Assembly (NCBI RefSeq): GCF_000182925.2
Contig: NC_026504.1
Location: forward strand, 3,038,001-3,102,000
Direction: 5' to 3'
DNA: 64,000 bases
From: Neurospora crassa OR74A
Lineage: Eukaryota; Ascomycota; Sordariomycetes; Sordariales; Sordariaceae
In this document: positions 1 through 11,500 of the stretch, piece after piece
Layout: each line of letters begins with the position of its first letter
How positions within the stretch are numbered: the stretch's first letter is position 1
Made by a program: the position numbers and the translations under genes
The notes under the pieces: model-generated
The model's database searches: none
The model's input: only the letters and a program-made list of their open reading frames with translations
What the model was told of the DNA's origin: nothing

Positions 1-1287
1 GGGGCACGTTCTCGGGAATGCCCCTGTGCTTCTTGGCTGGTTCGACTTCATCTCCATTTGTCACGGTAGCCTCGGTCTCTGCTACTGATGGTTCGGCGTT
101 CAGAGGCTCATCGGTCGAGCCCACATCAGTTTCTGCATGCTCCCCATTTTCAGGGGCTTCGGGTGTCGGCGCGCTCGCTTCTTCGGTTTCCGCAGCCGAT
201 TTTACGAGTTTCACCCTTTCCAGCAGGTTCGCGAGTGCTTCTTCCTCCAACTGGCCCCTATCCTCGCCTTCTTCATTCTGCGCCTCTCGCTCGGCGTAGT
301 CGGATAGCCTGTCCATCAGGCCAATAACAATTCCCTTTACGTTAACGTGGGGGTTTAACCTGGACACAGCGGCGAGGAACTGATCGAGGGTGTGAAGATG
401 GAACTCGTCAGGGAATACCTGAGTGATGACCTCAAGCAGATATTCCTGCGCCAGGACATCCCGACACTGCACAACCTGCTCCAGCAGGGGGGCCAGAATG
501 CCATTTTTGTATGTCGGCAGATCCACCAGCTGGCTTAAACGGACAATGTTGTTTCCTACAAGCAATTGCAGCTCTTTCCTCTCCTGTGTCCGCTGGTCTC
601 TCTCTCTTGAGTGTCCTTGATGTTGTAACCGAACCCAGAGCTTGTTCATCTCAACGAAATTGGTCAGGATGAAGTTGATCGAGTCCTGCAGGTTGCCCTC
701 CGGGCCTTCGGAGTCGCCAGTCGGGAGATAGTCGCGTGCCTGTCCGGAGAGGTAGTAGCGCAGAAACAAACCGCGAACAGGGTGCTGGACACCACGGCTC
801 ATGTCCATCATGTCCTTCATCAACTCCTTGACGGGAGCGCCGTCGATGGACATGTAGGCGGTGCCGACCGTGATCATGAGGTAAAGGCGGGGTATGATGT
901 TGCCGGCATACTGAACGAGTTCGTAGAGGTCGGCGAGGTGGTTAACGGGGTGATTCTCGCGCAAGTGGACGGAGAGGTACCGGAGAGCATCGAAGACAGC
1001 CATGTAGAGCTCGTAGTACTGTTTGGGGCCCAGACTGCTGGTTCGAAGCTCCGAGACAAGGGTGGAGCTATAGGATGTCGAGGGTGGTCGACGGTCAGCA
1101 CCAGCACCAGCGCATATCGGGCCATGCCGTGACACGCTCCTTTGGGGACATACCAGCACTTGAGAGCATCCATGAGCTTTCCGGGGGTGTCGAGACATTT
1201 GCGCATGAGGGTGCTTTGCTGGCGCACGGCGATCAAGGCATCTTCGAGGAGGCGGGCCTGGTCCTCAGGCGGCGCGGGGGTCGACAT
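1..1287 (-). CDS. VPS35: Retromer subunit VPS35, 5' part (gene runs off the window)
   Basis: VPS35 is the cargo-binding scaffold of the endosomal retromer, which returns receptors from endosomes to the Golgi. The ATG is at 1287. Exon 1 (1287-1154) encodes [20 protein letters not shown] and continues to MDALK. A short intron (1153-1068, GTATGT...CTATAG) follows, and exon 2 is open from 1067 to the window edge. Exon 2 carries the family core: [20 protein letters not shown], then [72 protein letters not shown] and [18 protein letters not shown]. The last visible part is an acidic, Glu/Ala-rich linker, present in fungal orthologues, ending near [14 protein letters not shown]. About 395 residues are visible; the rest, including the Vps29-binding C-terminal solenoid, lies outside the window. 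Identification is by motif order and is secure; the intron is inferred from splice consensus and frame. Confidence 0.93.
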
Positions 1288-2156
1288 GTCGCTTCTTTGC
1301 TGCTTGTAGCGCTCCTACGATGCGTGAGGGTGGATGTCTTTGGCGTCGTGTTTGATCCAACGGCTGTTGTGTTCGAGGTGGCTAGAAAGCGCGGGACCAT
1401 ACGAGCATTAATCTTGTGATGGTGAAGGGAACGGGGATGGCGCAGTAGAATGTAGTGAATGTCGGGGATGTTGTTCAGAGGCGCGGAATGACGACGCTCG
1501 AGGAGAGAGAGCCGTACATAGTAGCTGAGCTGGGCTGTCTGGGGCTGTTGTAGGTAGAGTTCCAAAGGCACTTCGCATGAGCTGCCTGTAACAGCTAACA
1601 GGTCGGCGGGGAGTATCCATATGTTGCAGGGTGTGAGCTGTTAGTGGAACTAGCATAGCCAAACATGAAGCTGCCCCTGGCTGCCCACCAAGCCCAGCTG
1701 AAGCTCTTGATTACGTAAGATTCTCCATATGTGGTACTTGGATGACACAGACATAAGGGTTAGGGGTAGCAAGCATATCTGGAGACACCAGTCGCACCCA
1801 GACGGGTTCACTCTTACAACCCAAAACAACTGTACCTCCCATCACCATCTTCGTCGACGTAGATTATCCCCGTTCATCCTCCTTATCTAATGTCCGACTG
1901 CCCGAGTCCGTTCTTTTTGTTCGGCTGTTTTACTCTCCAATCCAGTCTTGACGCCTGGATTCTGGGGTACAACGAGCGACACAATATTGGACCAAGTGGC
2001 TCTACCTTCGACTTCCAGCTTCCACTAACGAACTGTGTTTGCTGAACGCCAGTGGGCGCTTGGATACAGAACCTACCTATCAAGACCATTTATTTCTTCA
2101 AACGGGTTTCTTTGCTGCTCACTTATACTCTGGTCGTCACCCCCGTGGTCAACAAC
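1288..2156. other. Divergent intergenic region between VPS35 and the F-box gene
   Basis: It separates two divergently transcribed genes and must hold both promoters and 5' leaders. Pyrimidine-rich patches precede the F-box ATG. I see no convincing additional gene; the open frames here are antisense or GTG-started shadows. Confidence 0.6.
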
Positions 2157-5100
2157 ATGACCGCCCTCAACACCTTGCCGGCCGAACTTCTCCTGGACAT
2201 TGGAGAACGTCTCGATCGCAGAGACTTGGCCTCTCTGATCCGTGTCTCCAGATCTTGTCACGCTGTCTTGACTGACACATTATACAATGTCAGAGGCAAG
2301 CAGGAGGCTGTGCGTTGGGCCGCCGATAATGGCAGCTGCTTGGTCATGAAAACCGCGCTATCGCGATCCCTCGATGAGAAGGAAAAGTCCGAACTCGTCA
2401 GCATGCCCATCCTTCGTCCGCTTGTGCCGCCAGACCGCCGCTGGCCGCTAATGGCTACTCCGCTTGCTCGCGCATCGTATCATGGTCATCTTGATGTTGT
2501 CACCTATCTCTTGAATGTTGGAGCACGCCAAGACATATCGTCGTACCGGCTCTGCAACTGCATTGACTTGCAAAGTATCTTCGAGGGCTTCGAGGGCCAC
2601 GATTTTCCCAATGTCCCGGCTTGGTATCCTCTTCACTACGCAATATGCAGGTAAGTCTCGAGCCCTTACCGTTTGGCATGCTCCCCAATCTCGCTGGTTC
2701 TGAACAATGCTTCACAACAGTAAGAATGAAGAGATCGCGCTGCTCCTTATCGACCGGGGTGCGCCCTTGGTGGTGTGTGAAGGTGGCCCCCATATCACTG
2801 CACTCCAAAGTGCCGCTGCGAACGGTTGTCTAAAGGTCGTACAGCGTCTCGCGAAACGATACCGTGAGCTGAATCATGGTCCTTTGTTGACCCCCGGGCA
2901 GAGGGTAGATGTAGGTCGTCCGCCGGCCCCCAATGCAACCGATGCTCGTCTCAACTCTGCGATGCACTACCTCGCGCTGTGTCCGCGTCGTGAATATGTT
3001 CGCGACATCTGTCTCTACCTGATGGACCTTGGGGTTCCGCTAGATACTCCATGGGGTAGTAGGGCCATGTCGCCCCTTTTGATGGCATGCGCCTTGGGAA
3101 ATTTTACGGTAGCTAGTGAATTTGTGCAATTCGGAGCAAACCTTCAACGTCGGGACCCGACAGAGCAGGAACGTCAACAACTTCTCCAAGAAGACGTGTT
3201 GCCCGAACACCGGCAAACCAACGCCTCATACGTGTACACTGCCCTGGGAGCCACATATAGACGAGCGAAGCAGGCCGGCGTTGTGTGGCGTCCAGGCGGC
3301 AAGGCGCGCTGGAAAATCGAACGGCAGAACTTTATCAGAGTATTCATCCAGCACAATGGCAAGGTTAACGAACCCGTCAGTCGAGCTGGTGACACCGCTT
3401 TGGCAAGAGCAGCTGAACGAGGGCTCGCGGCTGAGGTCCGAATACTTATCTCGGAGGGAGGCGCTGTTGTTGACAAGCCAGATGCGCTTGGAATGACACC
3501 GTTGTGCAAGGCTGCTCTACACGGTGGATTCGCTGCCGTTGAAAGTAGGTTTACATCACCATTACATCTCAGTGCTCCGCTTTCTGATGGGCATGTATTA
3601 ACTTGGTTCACAGCGCTCTTGGAAGCCGGGGCGGACCCAAACCTTCCCAGTCGAATTGGTCAAATCACGGCCCTGGAGATGATCAGTGGCATGATTGCGG
3701 TGCCAGAAATCGAGCAAATAATCATCTTGCTGCTACGCTACGGTACACGTGTAGGAAGATTATCACCTCGATCTCCCCATCAGTATGAACAAACTCACTT
3801 GATCGGTTTGTTGAAGCGAGTTCTCGATCGTAACAACCCTTCAGACTACTTGGCCGTGTCGACAATTCTCGAAAACAGTACTGAAGCAAACATAGCGCGT
3901 GGGTGTTGGCAATACGCAGCCGAGGTTGCCCTTCGTCTCGATAAGAATGGGGATTCCAAGAAGCCAGGACACAGACAATTGTGCTTACTCCTAGGTACCT
4001 TTGGTTCCAACGTTGGCTATGCCTTTGACGATTCCAGACTCTGCTCGATTGTTAAGCAGCTCATCAAGACAGGCCACCCGGAGAACATGTCGTGTCTGTT
4101 TTACCTTGGAGGAAGGAATATGGAACTTCAACTGCGGGACTATTTCCCAAGCGTGGTTAGGACACTCAGCGGCGTCTTCACTCGAGAAGCGATGCTGGCC
4201 ATGACCTTGACTCATAGTAAAGAATCAGCGTTGCCTTTGGTCTCTCAATTGCTCGCTGACAACGATATCGACGTCACTGGGAGACTTCACTGTCTCAGCA
4301 CCAAGCCGACGCTACTTCATCTGGCTTGTAGCAACGGCGACTGGGGATCCGCAGGCCTGCTTATAACCAGAGGTTGTTCCGCGAACGCTGTCAATGGGTG
4401 TCTTTTAACGCCCTTGGCGGAGGCTGCAGCGGGCGGCTACAGGAAGCTGGTCGAAGCTCTGATGGACTGTACAGCGGCTGATCCACACGAGTCATTCCGG
4501 AGTCCTTCAGACACCACCAGAGTATTGCAAGATCACTTGGCAGTTCAAGAAGACTTTCTTCGCCCGCCTCCCGGAGCCAAGCTCTCCCAATTCGTCGTCC
4601 GTGAGCTCATGAAGCTCCAGGGTGCGCCTTTAGGGTTTACCGATAGTGATACCAGCAATCAGCACTCATTGGACCCATCTCTTCCCAAAAGGGGGGCTCG
4701 GAACCGTTACACGCCGCATCTCTTTGGATTCTCTGCTCTTGAAGCGGTAAGTTGCGTATATTTATAGGTAGTCTTCGCAGTCCCGATCACTAACCTCCTG
4801 CACAACTTAGGCCTGTCACGAGGGACACACCGGTGTCGTAAAAGCAATTCTCAAACGTCACCCCCTTGCAAGACATACCCATCTCCAAGTCCAAAGGGGT
4901 TACATGCTCGTAAAGCCGTCGTCCAGTCTTCTGACTGATACGATCATGAACGGACACTGGGACACAACGCACATTTTACTCAACAACGGAGCAGATCCCA
5001 ACCAGGGCATCCTCCGCGGCTGTCTCGACCTGACTCCCCTCCACATCTGCGTGGAGGCCCTTGTGCACACAGTCCGGTTGTACAACGCCGAGGCCGAGAC

Positions 5101-5506
5101 CCTTGCTACCGAGCAGCCTATACCCCCCGGCTCCGAGGCTCCGCCCCCGTTCCCACCGGATATGCATCCCCAACTATTGCCGTTCGTCAAAAGAATTCAG
5201 AAAATTGTTAGCGTCATTGCGCACCTAAAGAACAGAGGTGCAAAGGAGGAATCAGACAATTCTGTATTCAGGATCGTTCACAAACTGGAAGGGGAACCGT
5301 TCTCGCATGATACAACGGACTTGTTGAAGAGGTTGATGAACAGAGAGGACCCAGAGTACATGGGGGGAAGGTTCATGGAGAGACATGAGGTGGTGGTGAC
5401 GAGGAAGTTTACGCTGGATCCGGAGGGCAAGAAGATCGTTCTGAGTGCTGAGGCAAACGACGAGTCGAAGAATGAGGGTAAGGGTCTCCCGAAGAAGACA
5501 AAGTAA
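2157..5506 (+). CDS. F-box and ankyrin-repeat protein
   Basis: Predicted 1,048-residue protein from four exons: 2157-2650, 2721-3544, 3614-4746, 4811-5506. All introns are short (70, 69, 64 bp), begin with GTAAGT or GTAGGT and end in CAG or TAG; the middle one keeps frame, so it is easy to miss. The N-terminus (residues 3-40: NTLPAELLLDIGERLDRRDL, then SLIRVSRSCHAVL) is a fungal F-box. It is followed by many degenerate ankyrin units, for example ARASYHGHLDVVTYLLNVGA, KNEEIALLLIDRGAPL, TALARAAERGLAAEVRILIS, GMTPLCKAALHGGFAAVE joined across intron 2 to LLEAGADPN, TLLHLACSNGDWGSAGLLIT and GHWDTTHILLNNGADPN. F-box proteins bind Skp1 in SCF ubiquitin ligases and the ankyrin array is probably the substrate-binding part; the substrate is unknown. 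I chose ATG 2157 because it sits directly before the F-box; the frame is open further upstream but lacks an ATG there. Confidence 0.85.
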
Positions 5507-6130
5507 TCATGGTAATGATAGGGTGGCGCACTTTGGCGGTATTTGGGTTGTGTTGCATAACTCTTTGCATATGTTTTCGGATATCTTTCGCCGGATCAGC
5601 AATATAATTGGTAAGGGGTATCTTGGGAACAGCGATTGATTTACACAATTACCAAGTAGCAAATAACAGCATAATGGACTTAAGTTACGATGTTTTTGGT
5701 TATTTGGATGATTTTCGTTAGACTCTACTAATAAGCCCTAAACAATGCCTATGCAGTTTCACCCCACAGTTAGAGACATGGCAATCCCTTGGGCTCTTTG
5801 GCTTTGACACAAGCTCCCGTATGGTGTACTTGCTTTTGACAAAAGCATACCTATTTACAGCTTGAAAACGCCTAGGGAAGTTGACTCGATGTCTCGAGCC
5901 AAACATCATACGAGTAGTGGAGTGTAAGTGAACTTGACGATGGATAGTCAAGACGTGGTCGGTCCCATCCGAGGAACAAGGGGCCCAAATGAAGTGGGTC
6001 TTGGACCAACACGTTGCCAAGCTAGTTGGGCTCTAAATACCTATCCTACAGCACCAACTTGGACTTCTCTCCTCAACTCTTTTCTCTCTCTTTCCTATCG
6101 TTTCCTCCTTCTATTTCAAATCATATAAAT
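5507..6130 (+). other. Intergenic, F-box gene to membrane-protein gene
   Basis: It contains the F-box gene's 3' end and the promoter of the next gene. The last 70 bp before the ATG are strongly pyrimidine-rich (tctctcctcaactcttttct), typical of a fungal 5' leader. No further gene seen. Confidence 0.5.
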
Positions 6131-7718
6131 ATGGCAAACAAGAAAAACAAACCTCCCTCCCCCTCCCCCTCCCCCTCCCCTCCCCCCTCAGCCGGTCTAG
6201 CCCCCAGCACCTGGGCCAACGCCCACGGAAGAGGAACTCCCAGTCCCGACACCCGCCCCCGCCGCACGTCATTAATAGCCCAACTCCAAATGCGGCGTTC
6301 CTCGGGGTTCCTGGGCTTCGCCGGCAAAGCCCTCGCCATCTGTCTACTCCTCCTCTTTCTTTCGACGGGCGCCTACGGCGGCATGATCACGGGTTTTACC
6401 AATGGCTTCTTTGCCGCGCTCACACGCATCAAAACCGACCCTTCGGTCGTGCGGGGGTACGAGCCAAAGGAAGAATTCACGGGGGTGAAGGCGGTGGATC
6501 AAGTTTTGGTTACGCTGGTGACGTTTTTTGCTGCTTGGTTGGATGCTGGGGGCCCGGTGGAGGGAACCACGTGGGAGGAGGAGACGTGGGAAGGGCCGTG
6601 GCTGGAGGGCTTGGTTAAGGGAAAGGAGGGGATGCAGCGGGGAAGGACGTGGGACGTGGATGTGCCGCTTTGGATGGCTATGGTGCAGTTTGCGGGTGCT
6701 TGGGCGTTGGTGAGTGTAGAGGGGGCGAGGAGGGGCAATCAGGGGAGGGTTGTTGGTTGGTGAGTTGATTTTTTTTTTTTTTTTTTTTACCTTTGCTAGT
6801 GGTTTGGTGACTGTTCGTGATAGAGGAGTTGTGGATGACTTGTGTTGAAAGGGGGAAAGGACGGGTAGTGATGGCTGACGGTTTTACAGGACTGGGTTTT
6901 GGGGTATAGGCATGCAATTATTGTCATACACCATCGCTGGCCCGATTTACTTCATCATCTACTTGGTTACATCGCCCGTAGCAAGTGGCAGCGACGTGGA
7001 CGCGCTGGTCGTCGACGGACGGGAGATGGCCATGCTACCAGTGTGCGTCACAATGGCCTTCATTGTTCCGGCGTTCATGATGGGATTACCAAGCATGCCG
7101 CAAGCTGAGCACCAGAATTGGATAGCTACCTGGCAGGTGTTTCCCATTCTGCAGGCTAACCTGATTTTCTTCCTCAAGAGCTTGTGTGGCTCTTCTGGTG
7201 CTGGAGCAGAGGGGAGAAACAGCAGCAGAGTCACAAATCGGGGGAAAGCGGCCGGCGCAAGCCCGGTGTATCAATTCACGATGAGCCTGTGCGTAGTGGC
7301 TCAATTGGCCTTCCTTACCATTGCGCTGATCCCGCCCACTGCTTTGCCAGAAAGCTTGGCTGCCTCGTATCCGTGGCTCTCGACGATGTTGAGGGAGGTG
7401 AGCATTGGTTCGGCTCTCCCTAGGGCCCTATGGAATGCACCGTCTACCGATACGGCGAGCCCGATCTGGATTGCGTATTTGGCGCCGTTGGCAAAGCACT
7501 TTCTGCAGTGGGACGTGTACAGCGGTAACTTTGCGCTGCTCACCTGGGCTGCGTACCAATATTGGGCGGCTGGAGTCGGCGGTTTTAAGCGATTTGGCAA
7601 GGCGTTGGGCTGGTTCGTGCTTGGTGGGCCAATTTCGACAGCGGCATATCTTTTGTGGGAGAGAGATGAGGCCGTTATCGAAAGAGAGGATGAGCGGGGG
7701 AGGAGGAGAAGTCGGTAA
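6131..7718 (+). CDS. Multi-pass membrane protein of unknown function
   Basis: Two exons, 6131-6759 and 6890-7718, give 485 residues. The intron (GTGAGT...TTACAG, 130 bp) opens with a run of about 20 T; splicing restores the frame across a Trp codon to read VGWTGFWGIGMQLLSYTIAG. The N-terminus is a Pro/Ser low-complexity stretch (PPSPSPSPSPPPS, residues 8-20). After it come about nine hydrophobic spans: GKALAICLLLLFLSTGAYGG, VLVTLVTFFAAWLDAGG, WMAMVQFAGAWALVSVEGAR, LLSYTIAGPIYFIIYLV, LPVCVTMAFIVPAFMMGLP, VFPILQANLIFFLK, FTMSLCVVAQLAFLTIALIP, ALLTWAAYQYWAAG and LGGPISTAAYLLWER. The third span ending in VEGARRGNQGR recalls the PaxA/AtmA type of fungal integral membrane proteins, but this is from memory and weak. 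No neighbouring biosynthetic gene supports a pathway role. Confidence 0.75.
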
Positions 7719-8578
7719 ACGGTGAAGACGGACACGGGAGTTTGAGCAAGAAGAGACGGACCGGGGCAAGTCGAAGTCGAACTCGGGGACCAGAAACCAG
7801 GGCAATGGCAAATTCCGAAATGCGGGGGTTCCGAGCTTGTACAGTAGGTCTCCTCACTCACTGCTCGGCGCAGATTTCCCGTTAACGTATCCACCACGGC
7901 AGGGGCGCGTGGCGCTGGAGACCTAGAGGTACTACCGCAGTACACTACACTATGCACGAAACGGACAAGGATCCGAAACAGGATTCAATGTCCATCTTGG
8001 CGCCTTCCCTCTTTTTGCCTGGGCTGCCGTCTATCATCTTCATCCCACCTTCTGTTCCTGACTTTCGTCATTAATTTCGATTTCCGTCTGTTCCGGCCAA
8101 AACACTGCCCTGGACACCACACAGTACTTATCCCGTCCTCCTTCCCTTCGGTCGCAACTAAAAAGTACTTGTCGCTCCAGTCGCTTCTTGCCGACATCGT
8201 CGCTCGTTTCAATCCGAACTCGCTTCCACTTTGCTTTTGATGCACTCGGTCCAGTCTGGGGCCGCTTGCTACAGATTTTCTCGGGTTCTTCCCAGGGCCC
8301 GCCCAGCTCCACAGAAGACCTAAGCCGGGAAGCTGACCACCATCGCCGCAACGATCAATGACAGCAGGCAAACCGCCCATGATATACCGTAGCTAAGCCC
8401 CTGTGATGACCTGATCGGCCCGCCAATCCTTCGAGTCGATGACATGACCGTGACTTCTACACTTACCCTACTGCGTAGAGATATCAACAACAATTGCGCT
8501 GGCGCAACCTAATCACCACCCTTTCCAAATGTTGACGAGCGACGCCATGAGCCTCAGAACCCTTGGACAAGCAACAGC
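7719..8578 (+). other. Intergenic and 5' leader of the flippase gene
   Basis: 860 bp between two genes on the same strand. The distal half is C/T-rich (for example around 8040-8240), as expected for a long leader. Overlapping small frames on both strands show no conserved protein character. Confidence 0.5.
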
Positions 8579-11500
8579 ATGAGGAGCTTTACCAGGAGCA
8601 CGGCCGACGAGGGAGGAGGCGCCAGTGTCGATAATGCTTCGTTCGAAAAGGGCCTCAGCATATTCAGTAAAACCGGCATCTTGGCCCCTTTGCGCAAGAC
8701 CGGGACATCGGCAACAACGTTGACCAGGACTATCAAGGCCTCAACACAACAGCTGTATCGGAGATACGTCCTCGAGCTTATATTTCAAGAAAAAGAACTG
8801 CCACCTTCAAAACACGGCCGACATATTCCATTACGACCCCATCATGACAAACCCCTGATCGACGAACGGCGAGGGAGCGCATATATCCCAAACACGATTC
8901 GGACATCCCGCTACACCATCTACGATTTCATCCCGAAGCAGTTATTCTTCCAGTTCTCGCGCCTGGCCAACTTCTACTTCCTCTGCGTCGGTGTTCCTCA
9001 AACCATTCCGGGCGTCAGTACCACCGGAAACTTCACAACCATCATTCCCCTATTGTTCTTTGTATTTCTCACTATTGTCAAGGAGGGATACGATGACTGG
9101 AAACGCCATCGGCTCGACAAGGTGGAAAATGCAAGAAGCGCGACCGTCCTCCGGCCCACTGGCCACGTCGACAGCCGACAGGACTGGCGGACTGGGTTTG
9201 GATTACGAAGAACAAAGGATAAGGACACAGTGGCGGTTCAAGAGGTTATACCCGACTCGGAATATCAATGGCATGCCACGCAATGGAAGGATTTGAAAGT
9301 CGGCGATGTCATCAAGCTCTCCCGCGACGAGGATGTTCCCGCAGATATCGTGCTGCTGTACGCCGACGGCGAAAATTCCATGGCCTACATCGAGACGATG
9401 GCTCTAGACGGAGAGACGAATCTGAAGAATAAGCAAGTATCCAAGGCACTGCAGCGTTGCAACACCATACAAGGCATTGCCAATTGCCAGGCCGAGTTCG
9501 TGGTGGAGGATCCCAATCCGGATCTCTATCGGTTTGACGGAAGAGTAACCGTGGACGGTGAAACGTTGCCTTTGACTTTAAATGAAGTGGTGTACAGAGG
9601 CTGCACGCTACGCAACACAACATGCGCGATCGGTATGGTCATCAATACGGGAGAAGAGTGCAAACTCCGACGAAACGCCGACCGACACCCCAAGGCAAAG
9701 AAGCCGGCCATGGAGAAAATTGCCAACAGGATTGTCATCAGCCTTGTTGTTGTGGTCATCTCCCTTTCCATCGGTTGTTCCATGGGCTATTTGCTCTGGA
9801 AAAATGCTTATGAGCATAAGGCATGGTACTTGAGGCACCTGGGAGTTGACTTTGAGGATATTATTATCGGATTTTTCATCCAGTTCAACAATATCATTCC
9901 TTTGGCGCTATATGTTAGCTTGGAGATTGTCAGAATCGGGCAGATGTGGTGGCTCAACTCCGATCTGGAGATGTACGACAAAGTATCCGACACGCCAGCC
10001 AAGTGCAACACCAACACTATTCTCGAAAATTTAGGGCAGATCGGTTACGTCTTTTCGGACAAGACAGGGACTTTGACTGAGAATGTCATGAAGTTCCGAA
10101 AGATGAGCATCGCCGGAACGACATGGTTGCATGAGATGGATATTGTGAAGGAGCAGGAAGCACAAGGGCTCACCCAAACGGAAACGAAGGGCAAAGGGCT
10201 CAACGTTATGTTGGAACCGACCTTTGAAAACGACAACGCATTGACAAAGACAACAACCGCTGTGTCAGTCCGTTCACCGAACCCGCGCCGGTCATCTTCA
10301 CAATGGCGGTCGACTGGTCGGCCTGACCATGTCCAGCCAGAGGTCACGACTGAGGATCTACTTGAGTACATAAGGCTGCGCCCAAAGGCTCCGTTTTCGA
10401 GGAGGGCAGTTCAGTATCTTCTTGCTATGGCCCTCTGCCACACCTGCTTGCCAGAAATTAGAGACGGGGAGATTGAGTTCCAGGCCGCTTCACCCGATGA
10501 GCTTGCTCTTGTCAAGGCCGCTCAAGAGCTTGGGTTTCTCGTGGTCCAACGGTCCTCCCAGTCCGTCACGCTCCGTATATCGCGGGGTGATGGCACTGAG
10601 TTGGAGCGCACCTACCAAATCCTCGACGTGATAGAGTTCAGCAGCAAGCGAAAGCGCATGTCCATTATCGTGCGATGTCCCGATGAAAGGATATGGCTGA
10701 TAACCAAGGGCGCCGACTCCGTCATTCTGCCACGGCTAAGGATGGCACAACTGGCAATACAAAAGGCTAACGAAGTCCGCAAGAGCTTGGAGGTTGAGCA
10801 TGAAATGCAACGCAGGAGTGAGGCTCGAGAACCACGTAACAGTTTTGGCGGGCGGCCCAGCCTTACAATCCGCCGCAGCATCCACCTTGCCAGACAGAAT
10901 AGCGTTGCTGGACCTAGCAAGCGCCCAATCACCAATCGTAGTAAGTCGTTTGAGGTGGGTAGAATGTCCCTGTCTGCACCAGAAAATCGCCTCAGGCCCC
11001 AGGTTACCGTTCGCACAGCATCCTATGATGTGCCTTATGAGGACGCTGCAGCGGCGTCAGTGTCAGACAAGTTTGCATTCCTTGACGATCCTTCCGTGTG
11101 CGATGAGGGTGCTATCTTCACTCGATGCTTCAAGCACATTGATGATTTCGCAACCGAGGGCCTTCGAACACTTCTGTTCGCCCAACGGTTCTTGTCCGAG
11201 TCTGAGTACAACACATGGAAGAAGCTTTACCGCGACGCAGAGACGAGTCTTGTCGATCGTCAAGAGCGCATCGAAACGGCAGGTGAATTGATCGAACAGA
11301 CCCTGGACCTCATCGGTGCCACGGCAATCGAAGACAAACTTCAGAAAGGTGTCCCCGAGACAATCGAGCGTCTCCGCCGAGCTAACATCAAAATATGGAT
11401 GCTCACTGGCGACAAGCGCGAAACGGCCATCAACATCGCCCACTCGGCTCGGCTTTGTCGTCCTACTTCTGACATATATATCCTCGACGCCACCAAAGGA

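Noticed and set aside
874-1287. 137-codon minus frame as a complete small protein
   Set aside because: It is exon 1 of VPS35 reading through the intron; the correct frame continues after splicing at 1067.
2052-2156. Upstream extension of the F-box protein
   Set aside because: The codon at 2052 is GTG and the extra residues have no F-box character; ATG 2157 fits better.
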